The notes under the pieces were generated by a model. The model was not told where the DNA came from. It did not search any database and worked only from the letters and a program-made list of their open reading frames with translations. Positions 11,848 to 24,463 of a DNA stretch of 64,000 nt are shown here, piece by piece (the first letter of the stretch is position 1; the number at the start of each line of letters is the position of its first letter). This DNA is from Epiperipatus broadwayi (Eukaryota > Onychophora > Udeonychophora > Euonychophora > Peripatidae), in the NCBI GenBank assembly GCA_028023455.1, contig JAQFVV010012400.1:13029748-13093747 (forward strand), in the 5' to 3' direction. Position numbers and translations under genes: made by a program.

Positions 11848-12946
11848 GTGGGCAGTCATAAATAGTCATATGTGTTGTGATTGCCTTGTTTATTATTGTT
11901 AAATTAATTTGCATGCTTTTTTTTTTTTTTTTTTTGGGCTGTGTTTAATGTGCATTGGCTTTTACTGTTTTTTAAATTTTATTTCACATATCAATTTACA
12001 TAAATGTGAAAATATATTTGTAACAAAATTTTTAATATTAAAAAATCTTTCATAATAATTTTTGACTTTTTTTACAATAATGACATAAATTTGCATAATG
12101 TAGACATTTTGAACTCTCATGTAATTGTTCTTATGAAAAAATATAAGAACTTTATTTTAAATTAATATATTAGCTTTCATCTATTTTTGTATTTGTTTTT
12201 ATGAAATAGGTTTATTGTGTTATTTTAGCATTTAATTTACATTTTAAATAAATTTTTGTATATTCTACATTCTATAGTTGATTATATTTAATAAAAATAT
12301 GAATTTGCAGAAAATAAAATTGAGAATTCTTGTGAAAACTAAAAAAAGAATATAGGAAAGAGAGCATATCATATACATGTTACTTTTTCCAGTTATCATG
12401 TGAAGAGAAAGTAAATCAAACTATTCAGAAAAGAAATAGAATTCAAGAATTTAATTTGCTATATATCTATTATATAATAGCTAAGTGTTGTGTTTATGTC
12501 CTAAATTATAAAATTTTACTAAAATCTTTCAGCACTTTATTAGATTTTTTTAAAAAATGAAATAGAATTTGGAAATTCTAATATTTATTTGGCTGTGAAA
12601 TAGAGTAGACTTAGGTTAACACAATAAATCAAAAAATAGATAATAATAATTATATTAAAAGCAGACCACTCAAATGTATACTTTTGCTTAATTATTTCTC
12701 GTTTCCAACTAACCATACCTCACTTCCTATATTCTTCCTTAAATCTGTTTTAATAATTTTTTTTAAAAATCCATTATTTTTGTTATGTGTTATATTTTTG
12801 GCATGTATTTTGTTTTGTTTTTTCTAGCATGGAAATGTTTTCAATATGCATGTATTTTTTTGTTTTTGTTTCAAGAATATTTTTGTTATGAATCTGTCTT
12901 TCTTCACTTTGCTTAGGTGATAATTACTTACTGTTGATTTGTATAG
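11848..12946 (+). other. Intron after the alternative exons
   Basis: AT-rich, with a T run at about 11919-11936 and an ACTAAC hexamer near 12708. I looked for a third discoidin exon copy and saw none. Confidence 0.6.
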
Positions 12947-13088
12947 ATATTCCAAGGAAATGAAAATGGCAATTCTGTTTTCCGCAATACTTTCTCTACT
13001 CCTATTATTGCCAGGTATATAAGAGTCATTCCTACAAGATGGTCAACTCTAATATCTTTGCGTGTAGAAATTTATGGATGTCCATACT
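12947..13088 (+). CDS. Nrx-IV: Neurexin-IV homologue, exon closing the discoidin domain
   Basis: Acceptor gtatag, donor catact|gtaagt. It enters in phase 0 and leaves in phase 1 (142 bases). It reads IFQGNENGNSVFRNTF, then STPIIARYIRVIPTRW, then ISLRVEIYGCPY. These are the hallmark C-terminal elements of F5/8-type-C domains: 'F.GN.d', 'P..ARyIRi.P..w' and 'lR.E.yGC', whose last Cys pairs with the one at the domain start. The phase-0 entry matches the phase-0 exit of both alternative exons. The phase-1 exit leads directly into the laminin-G exon at 22461 after a 9.4-kb intron that is packed with an RTE element and a DNA transposon. Confidence 0.93.
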
Positions 13089-15551
13089 GTAAGTATATAG
13101 TTAACTATTTATTTTTTATATTTAAATCTTTTTATTATTATATATTGATATTCCAAATTATTACTTTGTTGGGATTTATTTGCATTTTTGAGTTTTTGAT
13201 GAAAATATTTGTTACTGGATAAAGAAAATATTTCAAAACATTTAAAAAGTTAGTTATTAACTGAGAGAGAACCATTTACATTTTCTCTGAAATCTTTAAA
13301 GGAACTGAGAAGTCCAGATTCTTGTTATCGCATCTATGTGACATGGTAAATGAACACAGATGGACTGCTGACCAATATGCATCAGCCAGTATGATAGTGA
13401 ATTTATTGGCTCTCCTTAGCTCAGAATTTTAAAGCCAAAAGAAATACCATGATATTTTTTCTCAGATACCTGTTAGTGTTTAATTGAGCCATCAATTGGA
13501 TTTTTTTGAAAACAAAATAAGTTTTTTTTTTTATATATTTAGATCCAGAATATTGCTCGATTCTGAAAAATATTTATCAAAATGTAATAGCAATGATTAA
13601 ACTGAATACTGATTTTAAAAATAATTATTGATAAAAATATGTCTGAACAAATTTATTTTCCAGAATTTTTAAGGCAATTTGGATGAGTATTGTATGAATA
13701 AAATGAAAAACAAAAGGATTAAAAGCAAATAATTATTTGAATCTAAATTTTGCAGTAGATATAATTGATTTTGTTATTAATGCCTTAAAACTTCAGAAAT
13801 ATAATAGCTGTCAGATGAAAGTAGGATTAAATGCTAAAAAGATTAAAGTTTTGTTTAATGGCTTTTTAAAAAGAAGAAATTGAATTATAAATTCCTTAGA
13901 TATAGATAGAAACATAATGGATGAAAGTAATACAATTAAAGCTAAAAGTATTTTGATAGAATTAACTACAAAATAAAAGAAAAAGTGACTATCTGCTTGA
14001 AGAAGCAAGTTTTTAATAAATGTATTTTGCTAATATTTTCTGTGATCTGAGATATGAACATTTAATAAAAGACCAAAAATGGGGAAATATATGTTGGGAT
14101 TAACAATGAAGAATTAAAACCAAAATACATAGATGAAGAAACAAGCATATATCATTGATGAAAGTCAAACTTAAATAATTTTGATGTATCAAATATTGGA
14201 TGTTGCATATTTTAATACAACAATGTTCATGCTAACTGGATTATTGTTAACCAAAATGACAATGCACTCAAGTTAATTCACTTGTAACAAATATTAAAAA
14301 TAATAATAAAAAAATGTAATTAAAAAAAAAGTATATTTTTAGCTTTTTAATTTGAATGTAAATAAAAAGATAAAAATTCCTATTTACATGAACATTTTTA
14401 AAAATTTGCAAAAAAAAAAAAATTGGTAATACCGTTTCAATCTTTTCTGAATTCTGATCAGAAAATTGAAGAAATTTGTTAGTTCATTTTTAAGTGACAT
14501 CAAACCTGGCTCTTTTTTTTTTGCCATTAGGTGTATTGTTATTATGATACTTTTTGTTTTGGAATTTTTTTAACATATGCTGTAATTATCACTGTGACCT
14601 ATGAGCTCATATCCATTTATGTAATGATGAAACATGTTTTCCTGTTTCTGTAAAAAAGAGATCATATGGAATTTTAATTATTAATATTTCAATTTTTTTT
14701 TTTTAAACTAACAAATCCAGTATTTTAGAACTATTTTGTCACGACATTTTTAAAAAAAAAAAAATTATTTACATGTTTTATAATATTTATAATATTTCAG
14801 CTGATCTAGATCAGGCATTGTAAAACTGAGAACAATCAGGTCACATTAATAACTAACATGTATTGTCTGAGTGACTTTTCACTAAATTTTTCTAATTTAT
14901 AATATCAAATATTTTTATCTTTATATTGATTGTTAATAGAATATTTAAAAAAAAAAAAAAATTGTTAAATTTATTTAAAATATATAAATTGAACAATAAA
15001 AACAAATATAATAAACAAACATTTAAGATTGAAATATTTTTTTTACTAAATTTTGGCATTGTTTATTTGCATATTATTTATCCAAATCGAGATTTAAATC
15101 TTGTTTTGACACTATCTCTAATTAGGAATCTCATAGTGTGTATATAGCTTAAAGGTAATAACTTAGGAATACTTTCCAAAAGTAATTAATTTTGCATGTA
15201 AAATATATGCTAAGTTTAGCATCATATATGTATGTGAACAATTACTTTCCCTCATAAATAGAAATATAATGTCAGAAAGATCAAAATTTATGACTAATTC
15301 ATGAGCTTTTTGGCATTTTATTATTCTTTTTCATGAAGAAAAATATCTTTACGATATTTTTGGGAAAAAGTTTTTCACATTGCTAAATATATATTATAGG
15401 CGAATTTAATTATTTTTAAAAGTGTTTTGAAGCATATAACTTACATTTTTTAATCTAAGAGCAAATACTGAACTTAGAAAGAAAAACAGTTTTGTTATGT
15501 AAAGTAAAAAGAATAGTATAAAATTATAAATATAAATATGGAGCTGTAAAT
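13089..15551 (+). other. Intron sequence, nothing recognised
   Basis: AT-rich intron ahead of the RTE copy. The open frames at 13811-14008 (-) and 14926-15147 (+) are low-complexity Lys/Asn/Phe/Ile strings without motifs. Confidence 0.6.
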
Positions 15552-16936
15552 ATGCATGACATTTTAAGCATGCACAATACCATTATCGTCATTTTTAACT
15601 ACTCTATCCACTGCAAGATGAAGGGCTCTCTGTTCAGACCATCTCCGATCTCTAGCCTTTCTTCTCACATTAATTCAGTACACTTCCTTATTTCATCCAT
15701 ATATGATCTCTTTCTATATCTTTTACAATCTCTTGGAATCCAGTTTACAATTTTAACTGTCCATTTATTGTCATTTCTTCCAACAATATATCTAGCCCAA
15801 TTCTTCTTCAGTCTCTTAACTCTCAATGATGTCAATAAGACTTGTTTGTTCTCCCACCCATGTATTTTGTTTGCGATCTCTTCGTGTTACTTCTAATATA
15901 CATCTCCATACTTTATTGAGTAACCTGAAATCTCTGTAATCCTCTTCTAGTAAGTGTCCTAGTTTCAGATCCATAAATAAGAACTGGCAAAACACATTTA
16001 CACATAGGCATATTTTCTTTTAATATTAATGAAGAGTTAAGCGCACATATTATATTTGTCACTTTTAATATTAAGTTATTTCTTCCAAAAACACTCCAAG
16101 TTTAATTCTGTGATTAATTTCATTTATTGTTTCCATGTGTAATAATAAATTGACTAAGGTGTTTGTTGTTAACTTCTTTTAACTCATCATTATCAATCTT
16201 TATTTTCTTCTTTTGAGACATTTATCTTTAATTCTATTTTCTTACTTTCATTTGATAACTCTTGCAACATGTCTTAAAGTTAAAACATTATTTGGAAAAA
16301 CAATTGCATCATCTGCAAAATCTAGATAACTTAAAGAATCTCCATTTACTTTTAGTCCCTTAAGTTTCCCATTTTAAATCACAAAATACTTCTTGCCCAA
16401 AATTGCTGTAAAAAATTTTGGAGATACGGAGTCACTCTCTTTTACACACTTCTCATTGCTAATTTTTTTATTATTATTATGTAATCTAATTGTTGCTGTT
16501 GTGTTTTTATAAATATTCTTCAGAACATTATATCCTGGATCTATTCCTTGATGACTCAATGGTTTAATCACCAAAGGAATGCTTGTAGGAACAAATGCCT
16601 TTTTATAATCTACAAATCCAAAGCATAATTGCAACTCATATTCATTAGTCCTTTCTGTAATTTCTCTCAATATTTGATATGATCCACTACACTAAAACCA
16701 CTTTTAAATCCAGCTTGCACTTTTAGTTAAAGTCCAAAGTTCATTGTAGGCAAGTTGTATTTATCTTGGTAAAAATTTTCTATAGAAATGATAAAAGACT
16801 GGTAGATCTTTAATTTCTAATAATCTTCTTTATCACTTTTTTTAAATATTCATATTAATATTGCATTCTTCCAATCATCTAGTACATCTTTATCATTTAG
16901 ACATATGGTATATAACTTTGATATCATACTATTTCC

Positions 16937-17022
16937 AACCTTATACACTTAACAATATTATTTTTTGCACCAAAACTTTACTTACAGTAAAAATAGTATT
17001 GTTAAGTGTATAAGAAGGTTGG
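16937..17022. repeat. Short palindrome inside the RTE copy
   Basis: CCAACCTTATACACTTAACA on the left is matched by the complement of TGTTAAGTGTATAAGAAGGTTGG (16999-17022) on the right, around a loop of roughly 20 bases. It can form a stem of about 30 base pairs. It is probably a small inverted duplication or foldback insertion within the LINE remnant. Confidence 0.65.
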
Positions 17023-17085
17023 AAATTTTGTGATATATAAATATAGACATCAATACATAAAGAAAGGAGGAAGAAGAAGAAAATC

Positions 17086-18115
17086 GGATACTCTTTTGAT
17101 AGCCAGGCACGGCTGCTTTATGGCGTTGTTTTGTGAATAAACAATCAAATGTAACATTATTGGGCCAAGACTTTTATTAATAAACCAAATAAAAAGAAGT
17201 ATTTTTTTTTTTAATTTTTAAATTTCTTTCTTTAATAAAATCTTGTTGTATTTTTTTGGTTTTTTTTTTATAAAATCTTGTTCTACTTTTTTTTGGTTTT
17301 TCAAAACAAGAAATAAAAACCATCACACCATTTTTATTTCAAACACTTATGTTTTTCTACTACGTCTTTAAATTTTTTATGTTATTTTTAAAAAAAAACT
17401 TTTTAATTTTGAATATTTATATTAACTTTTTTTTTTAATAAAATCTTTTTCTACTTTTTTTTTTTTGGTTTTTGGTTTTTCAAAACACAATTTAAAAACA
17501 ATCATACCTTTTTTTTTCAAGACTTTTTTTAAATGAAATCTTGTTCTCTTTTTTTTTTTTTAGTTTTTGTTTATTCTTCTTCCAAACCAAAAATAACATT
17601 TGTTGTCTTTTTATTTATTACTTTTTGGAAAACAAATCTTTTTTTTTAGCATAATAACAGATGGACCACTATTTCTCTTGTACATTTATTTGCGAAAATG
17701 TGACTTTTGCGTTATATCTGGGAAATCATGTTCAGCCCTACTCTTTGTCAATGTTTTCCACATTTCAAGTTGTATAGGGAAGGGTGATGACGGTGTGACA
17801 ATTCTTAGTAATTCAGGCTGCGTGATTTAAGTAGAAATTAAAATACTATGTATTCGACATTTAAAAAATTATGCTCACTTGAAATACAAACACTGCAGCA
17901 CGATACAATAGTCAACTGTGAATTGTGCAAATTCGCATAAAGTATTGCGAAGCACAAAACAGGCCGTAATATTACTGTGCAATGCCATCAAGCGGCTTAA
18001 AATACAACAGTTTTGTTGTATTAAGCCGTAAGTACGACCGCATAAATGGCATTTTTGTGTTTTTATACATAAACAACGCTATCAAGCCGCCATGCCTGGT
18101 TATCAAAAGAGTACC
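17086..18115. mobile_element. Merlin-like DNA transposon copy C, inserted in the RTE LINE
   Basis: The left end is GGATACTCTTTTGATAGCC. The right end, as the complement, is GGTACTCTTTTGATAACC, so one base is extra on the left. Both arms continue into a shared TTGATGGC/GTTGTT segment that also occurs in copy A. The flanks gaaaatc and gaaaagg are only a decayed target duplication. The interior is made of T/A-rich diverged repeats (17170-17570) with no transposase that I can read. Confidence 0.65.
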
Positions 18116-19061
18116 GAAAAGGGCATATTACTTTGCCAAAAATTTTCCTCTTCTTCATAGATTTAATTGCATGTCTTACTTCATTTGGTACCCTTCATTT
18201 AAAATCCTGGGCAATTTATAAGATATGAAAGTTATAGAATATATTTTTTCTTGTTCTTTATCAATCATTGTATAATTCTTGATAGAAGTCATTTCAGCAA
18301 TAGTTCCATCTTTTTTTCTTATTGCAGAAATAATTTTCCTACCAATATCATCTGTGTTGTTTTACACTCTTGAGTCTTTTATTATCTTCTATAGCATTTC
18401 TTTCTAATTCACAATTATATTTTTTTATATCATTATAAACTCTTTTTCATACCATTTTAGAAAATTCTAGATATTCAATCTTTAATGCATCATTTTTATA
18501 TATTTTAGGATTCCTTTTTTTTTTTTTTTTTTATAAATAATCTGGTCTCAATAGAAATTTTACTGAACGATTGCTGCATTTTTGTATCCGCTATCTTTGT
18601 TGCAGTTTTTAAAACTATCAGATAGCTTCCGATTGATTTCTTTCAAATCTAACTCATGTTCAAGGTCTTTTAATATTTGAAAAAGTTCTAATTTAAATTC
18701 AATGGAATGTTTCTGATTGTTAGGAATGTCAACTATGAATATTATTTTGCTTAATAATTTTTCTTTCTCGTGTTGCATTAACACATATATCTGATTAATC
18801 TATGATCACTTCCTGTGTTGAATTTATTAAGAACATTACAATCTTGAAATATATATTTTTTGATAGTCAAAATTTAATCCAATTTTGCTGTATCTTCATT
18901 TGGATGATTCCATATTTATTGCTGATTAGCATTTTTCCCAAAGAAAGAACTCGTAATATAAAGTTTTTTTTTCCTGCAAACCTCAAGTCTGTGTCCTCTC
19001 TCATTTCCATCACCTTGACCAAATTTCCCTTGCACTTTCATTTTTCAACTGTTTGCCAATT

Positions 19062-19388
19062 CTAGAATTTAAAGTCTTTCATGACAATTCTAAAATATTG
19101 TTTAGTCTGATCAAAAACCTTTGTACATCCATATAAAAATTCTCTTATTTTTTTTATCACAATAAGAACTTGTTGGGGACATAAACCTTGAATTATCTGC
19201 ATTTGATATCTGCTATTAAGTTGAATAACTAATCTTGCTATTCTGTGTGATACTCCCTCAATCTCCACAATGTTGTTCTTCCACGTTTTATTTATAATGA
19301 ATCCTACTCCAATTGTATTTCTAATATTTGTTTCTTGTCCACTTCTTAAATCAAGTATCTCTTCATCTTCTAATGTCACAAAGTTCAA
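19062..19388 (-). pseudogene. RTE endonuclease domain fragment
   Basis: An open frame of 108 codons with GVGFIINKTWKNNIVEIEG and RIARLVIQLNSRYQMQIIQG. This matches the central strands of the apurinic/apyrimidinic endonuclease of RTE and BovB-like LINEs, where 'isdRi..l.l......i.qvYAPt' follows. Here 'GLCP' replaces the expected 'vYAPT', and the frame then decays. It is part of the dead RTE copy around it and has no host function that I can see. Confidence 0.75.
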
Positions 19389-19490
19389 TAATGCTCCATT
19401 TAATATAGGACAATTCTTCTAGTTTTTGCAAGGTTCCTTCACTTGAAAGTGATCTGCAATTGTAAATACCTTAATAAAACATCATCAAAT

Positions 19491-22460
19491 GGCAGCCTGG
19501 TTCAGCAATTGTAGATTTTTTTTTTTTGCGCCCACCACCTTTGATTACCAACCACTGTCTTGTTTAGTGATTTAACAGCTTCCTGGGAATAAGGGCCATG
19601 ATATAATTTGGTCCGTCTTAATTGTAAATATCTATTAGAAAGAAAAAAAAAAGTTCATTCAGAAACACATTCATTCTGCATTGAAGAAAATTCAACTAAT
19701 ATTTCTGTTAAGAGTTATCAGGCAACTGAGAAGAAAGACCTTTGTGTTTTTTTAATCTTAAACTCGGAGGTAAAAAGCCAATAAACTCACCATGCTGGCT
19801 AATGCGTGTTGGTGAACAGTCCATCCATATTTATATACTATATGAATAATCACGTAGCAATATAAGTTAGAACAACAAGAATATATGGAGTGGACATTAA
19901 GGAATTTACTCTGCCCAGTTCCTTTAAGACCTCGAAGAGGAGTCAAAGATTGTTCAATTAGCAGCAAACTTTTTTCTGCAGCCAATATATGCATATAATA
20001 ATTGATAAATCATTTTAATCATGCATTGTATATTAATTTGACATACATAAAGATTTGAATACATTCATTTATTTTGAGTTTATGGGTTGTCAAATTTTTA
20101 TATTTGTACACATTACATAATATTTTAACACAATTAACTTGAGGTTGCCAAAAAATGCATTTTCAGTTGCATGTGGGCTACAACTTTGACGTAGCTGATT
20201 TAGAAAATAATTTTGTTTCTTTTCATGAGTAAATAAGTTGTTCAAAAATTATCTTTCTGATGTTTTATTTTTATTTTTAATGAAAGAAAAAAATTATTCA
20301 CATATTTATTTATTGCCAAATCTAACACATTTTATTCACAAAATTAATTATGTTTGGAAAGCATTCTGAAACTATCAACTTAAAAGTTTTAAACTAGTTG
20401 ATTCACAATCACATCAATAAATGAAAATATGAAGTACAGGAAAAAAAAGAAATATTTTAGTGCCAATATATATTTATATTGTTAAAGTTACATCATAATA
20501 TATACTTATATTTGGAGCAAACAAATATTGGTCTAAAAATTTACATCATTAGTTATCTGTCAAAATGCTGTCCTTTATTTAAACTACTCTTTTCAAATCT
20601 TATTCATTGCTTTAATTGATCTTTGTATGTATTTTAGGTGATCATTTAATTTTTTTTCTCCATACTACTTCCTCCTTTTACTTTGAACAATCTACATAAT
20701 TTTTCTATCACTAGGAATTTGTTTAATTTTTTTTCCCCTGCAATATTTCTCCCCATTTAACATAACAAATCTTAATCTTTCAACTTTTTCATTTTTCTTT
20801 AAATTTTTAATTTACATATCCCTTTTTCTATTCATATAAAGTCATTCCCAAAACAGAACATTTAACGTCTTTTTCCAATTTAATGAATTTCAAAAAAACT
20901 TTATTTTTATTAAAAGTTTAATTATTCATTGTGCACTTCTCACTAGTATATTTGTTTCTATTTTCATTACCATAAACAATTTATTCCTGGCTGTTTATTA
21001 TTTAAACTTTTTTCTCCGTCTGCTATAATCATTGCTTCAGTGATGATTTTCATTCCAAGTGTCTTTTTTAACTAATTTTTGTTATCCTAATTAATATTTA
21101 ATTAAATATATGAACACGATTTTATGGGCTCAATCCTGGGAAACAAAACTTATGCCAGGGCAGTATTTATTATGCATATATGTAACAAATGTACATGAAG
21201 TAATATTAGAATACAAAGCCATTTCATGTTGTATCATTGAATAATAACTATACCAACAAGAATTTTTTTAAAAAAGTAACAGAATAAAATATTTACGACC
21301 AAGTTCTGAATTACTTTTTAAAAAATTTTTTTTCTGTGCATCTTACAGAGTGGTTTATAGCTTAATATCAGAAAAAAAAAAAAATTATTAATCCAGAAAT
21401 TTTGTAGGGCATATTACAGTTGTCACTAATAAATATATCTTGAGAAAAAAATATCAACAATTGTGTTTTTTTAATAAAGTATAATTTATTAGTATTATTA
21501 TTATTATTATTATTAAAAGTGTATTTTTATAATTTTATTTTAAATATCAAATTGTAATATTTGATTTGAGAAAATTTTGAAAAATCAGCATTAAAAATAT
21601 TCCAAGGAGTTACAGTCTTTAATCAAGACCAGAAAAAAAAAACTGCACTGATTTTTTTTTTTTGTAACATTTGTTTTTGAAGTGTATTTGAATAAATTCT
21701 TCACAGCTTATCGGAATTGATCATTTCATTTAGTCAAAAATTTTACTTATATTTCACTAATCAAATTAATATTAACTTATTTTTGCTAAAAAAATATCCT
21801 ATGAATTTTATTTTTTAGTTTAATGTTATGTCAAAGTAAGTGGGGGGGGGGGGATTGCAAGATCTAATTAATAAGATAACTGAAATCTTGATGTAAGTCA
21901 AACTATGGAATAATATGTAATCTTTGTTTTGATTTATAAATAAATGGTTTGTAGTAAATTACATTAGTTTAAGGGTATGAAAGAAAATCATGCATGATTA
22001 TATAATTAAGTAAACTTATAACTTCCTCTTGGATTTTATATATATACATAATCAAAAAATTAATTATTTTTTTAATATCTAAAAATAAATGATCTAATAT
22101 GTTAAAAAATAACTTTCATATTATAAAGATATAATTTGCGTCTTTTGTGAAAACAGGATTACAAAAACATTAATTCATCAATTTTCATTATAGTTTTTAT
22201 TTATAAATGAATGAATAAATAAATTATTTATTTGAATATGCAAAATTTTGAAATAATTCATTTTAGGATGATTGAAGTTGTTTATTTATTTATTCAGAAA
22301 TGAATAAGTAATCAAATAATAGCATCTTTTTTGGGTTGTCTGACTTACTTATTGTTTATATTCAATTGTGAGAATAAATATTCCACTTTCAGATATCATT
22401 ACTCTTATACAAATTGAGTGATTTTTAAAAAAAATTTATTCACCATTATATTTTAAACAG
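19491..22460 (+). other. Intron sequence before laminin G1
   Basis: AT-rich. It contains a TAT trinucleotide run (about 21494-21515) and a G run at 21841-21852. No exon or element boundary was recognised. Confidence 0.6.
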
Positions 22461-22664
22461 TGGCTGTGATAATTGGTTTCAATGGATATGGAGTTATGAA
22501 AATGAAATTAGATAGTCGCCCAATTTGGGCTTCTTATAATAGGATACGCTTCAGAATGAAAACTTATAGAGAAGATGCTGTACTAATGTATAGTCGAGGC
22601 TCCCAAGGAGATTACTTTTCTCTTTTCATGCAGAATGGACGTCTTTTTTTCCATCTGGATTTAG
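22461..22664 (+). CDS. Nrx-IV: Neurexin-IV homologue, start of laminin-G domain 1
   Basis: Acceptor aaacag, donor gatttag|gtaaag; phase 1 in, phase 1 out (204 bases). With the base from the preceding exon it reads AVIIGFNGYGVMKMKLDSR, then RIRFRMKTYREDAVLMYSRG, then DYFSLFMQNGRLFFHLDLG. This is the first half of a laminin-G fold: the 'F.G...' opening strand, the 'i.f.frT...dgvLlys.g' strand, then 'd.l.l.l..G.l.f..dlG'. The spacing from the discoidin Cys is the same as in Caspr proteins, so no exon is missing between the two. Confidence 0.93.
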
Positions 22665-22746
22665 GTAAAGTATCTCATAAAATTTTACATTTGTGAACGT
22701 CTAATTTTTTGTATTTCTTTTACTGAATCAGTAATTTATTTTTTAG

Positions 22747-22913
22747 GATCAGGATATCCCACAAGAATGTCTGTAGGCAGTTTAATTGATGATAATCAGT
22801 GGCATGATGTTGACATTATTATAGATGGTCGCAAAGCTACTTTTATGGTTGATAGGGTTGAATCTACAGAAAATGTTAAAGGGGACTATAGTCGTTTAAA
22901 TTTAGACCAAGAA
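22747..22913 (+). CDS. Nrx-IV: Neurexin-IV homologue, middle of laminin-G domain 1
   Basis: Acceptor tttttag, donor gaa|gtaagt; phase 1 in, phase 0 out (167 bases). The product reads GYPTRMSVGSLIDDNQWHDV, then DIIIDGRKATFMVDRVEST, then YSRLNLDQE. The 'l.Dn.WHdV.i...gr...l.vD' pattern is diagnostic of laminin-G domains. The upstream intron is only 82 bases and the downstream one 84. The three laminin-G1 exons therefore form a compact cluster inside a gene whose other introns run to many kilobases. Confidence 0.94.
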
Positions 22914-22997
22914 GTAAGTTTTTTATTTATTTTTTAAAACACATATTTTTTGTATTAAATAATTTTAGTAATTCATTGTAATTTATTTTAAATATAG

Positions 22998-23168
22998 TTT
23001 TATATAGGTGGTGTTGAAAATTATGCATTACCAGGAGTTGTTGAACGAAAGAATTATACTGGCTGCCTTGAAAACATTATGTTCAATAATACTAATATAT
23101 TATATGAATACAAACAACTTTCCTTGAACTATTTTCAGAAAATTGGAGAGTATTATTGGGATTGTGTA
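22998..23168 (+). CDS. Nrx-IV: Neurexin-IV homologue, end of laminin-G domain 1
   Basis: Acceptor aatatag, donor gta|gtaagt; phase 0 in and out (171 bases). It begins FYIGGVENYALPG, then ERKNYTGCLENIMFN, and ends KIGEYYWDCV. 'FyiGG' followed by 'GCleni.fN' and a final Cys is the classic end of a laminin-G domain, with its disulfide. NYT and NNT are possible N-glycosylation sites. An upstream GT would also allow a slightly earlier donor, but gta|gtaagt is the better consensus and keeps the phase needed by the next exon at 41415. Confidence 0.93.
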
Positions 23169-23266
23169 GTAAGTTTTTTTAAAATTTTTGATTGCTCTTT
23201 GAATATATATATTAAAAATTATAATAATTTATACTTAATTAAATTATTTAAAGTATAATAATAAAT

Positions 23267-23719
23267 AAAATAGAAAATCATGTAACATTAAATACTAGCA
23301 AGATAATAAATTTATACTAAAATTTTCTCACAATCATGGTTTTGTCTATTAATAAACAGACTTTCTCATGTGAAAAATTCATTAAACACAAAACATATGT
23401 ATATTAAATAGATATAACCTCATAATTCATTTTAAAAATCATCCATTTTTAATATCAAAGCAAGTTTTTATAAGATTGATGACCTCAGATCCAAGAAGAT
23501 TTATCTGAGGTCATCAATCATATGCCGTTGACATTCAAAGTGGATGATTTTTGAAATGAATTATTGGAAGGTTATTTCTGTTATATATATATAGGTTTTG
23601 TACTTGGTGGGTTTTTCACTTGAAAAGGTCTATTCGTCAATAGATGAAACCATTGTTGTGAAAGAATTTTAGTATAACTTATTTTGTTAGTATTTAATAT
23701 TATATAATTTTTCTATTTT
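23267..23719. repeat. Long palindrome (foldback element) 1
   Basis: The segment is a near-complete inverted repeat centred at about 23496. The core is perfect: GATTGATGACCTCAGAT (23474-23490) against its complement at 23503-23519. The arms then continue outward with scattered differences (CAAAACATATG/CAAAACC.., ATTCATT..AAAATCATCCA, TATACTAAAATT) to the outer ends AAAATAGAAAA and its complement TTTTCTATTTT. It is a foldback or MITE-type insertion. No protein is encoded. Confidence 0.85.
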
Positions 23720-23728
23720 AATTTTAAT

Positions 23729-24448
23729 CTATAATATTAATAAGCCAATAAGCTGATACACATGCGCTTTGTAGATGTCACTATATAAATGAATATTCCC
23801 ACTTTTTCAAACCCAAGATAAAGTCTTTAAGAAAATATAGAATGAATCCACCTATATTTTCGACCCAACCGTATATGTATGGGCAAATCTGAAGTGTTTG
23901 AAATAAAGAATGTGAAATTATTAATTGATCACTTTAAATTACTTTTCTACAACGTAAATGAATGACGCCAATGAAATTTCTAGAATTTACGATATGTCAT
24001 TCCTATATTTAAACATATGTAAACAAGACATTTATTTTTTTATATAGCGCGATGTTTTTGTTTATAAGCTATAATATTAATAAGCCAATAAGCTATATAA
24101 AAAAAATAAATGTCTTGTTTACATATGTTTAATTATAGGAATGACGTATCGTAAATTCTAGAAATTTCATTGGCGTCATTCATTTACGTTGTAGAAAAGT
24201 AATTTAAAGTGATCAATTAATAACTTCACGCTCTTTATTTCAAACACTTCAGATTTGCCCATACATATACAATTGGGTCGAAAATATAGGTGGATTCATT
24301 CTATATTTTCTTAAAGACTTTATCTTGGGTTTGAAAAAGTGGGAGTATTCATTTATATAGGGACATCTGCAAAGCGCATGTGTATCAGCTTATTGGCTTA
24401 TTAAGATTATAAACAAAAACATCGCGCTATATAAAAAAATAAATGTCT
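23729..24448. repeat. Long palindrome (foldback element) 2 with 15-base flanking repeats
   Basis: Arms of about 320 bases pair from the outer AATAAGCCAATAAGCTGATA through CCACCTATATTTTCGACCCA and AAATTTCTAGAATTTACGAT to AAACATATGTAAACAAGACA. They surround a loop that holds further short repeats of the outer end (ATAATATTAATAAGCCAATA). The sequence TATTTTAATTTTAAT stands at both borders (23714-23728 and 24449-24463). It may be a 15-base target duplication, though its low complexity limits the argument. It abuts palindrome 1 directly. Confidence 0.8.
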
Positions 24449-24463
24449 TATTTTAATTTTAAT

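Larger units (their letters stand above)
15552..19490 (-). mobile_element. RTE-type LINE on the - strand, interrupted by transposon C
   Basis: The right part encodes, on the - strand, the endonuclease segment (19062-19388): GVGFIINKTWKNNIVEIEG, then RIARLVIQLNSRYQMQIIQG, as in the apurinic endonucleases of RTE LINEs. The middle (16374-16670) reads like the reverse-transcriptase palm, with FGFVDYKKAF. The left end (15570-16030) encodes the C-terminal 'CVLPVL.YG.ET.T' to 'W.GH.vrR' domain, shared with the + strand copy at 45904. Many stops and frame changes show it is dead. Transposon C (17086-18115) sits inside, and the RTE reading resumes on both sides. The 3' end lies near 15560. The 5' end near 19490 is a guess. 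Confidence 0.8.

Noticed and set aside
11848-12946. Possible third alternative discoidin exon
   Set aside because: I scanned for WTA, QYL, TQGR or YS..W motifs between acceptor- and donor-like sites and found none.
15552-15896. Open frame of 114 codons on the + strand
   Set aside because: It is the antisense shadow of the RTE C-terminal domain, which reads correctly on the - strand.
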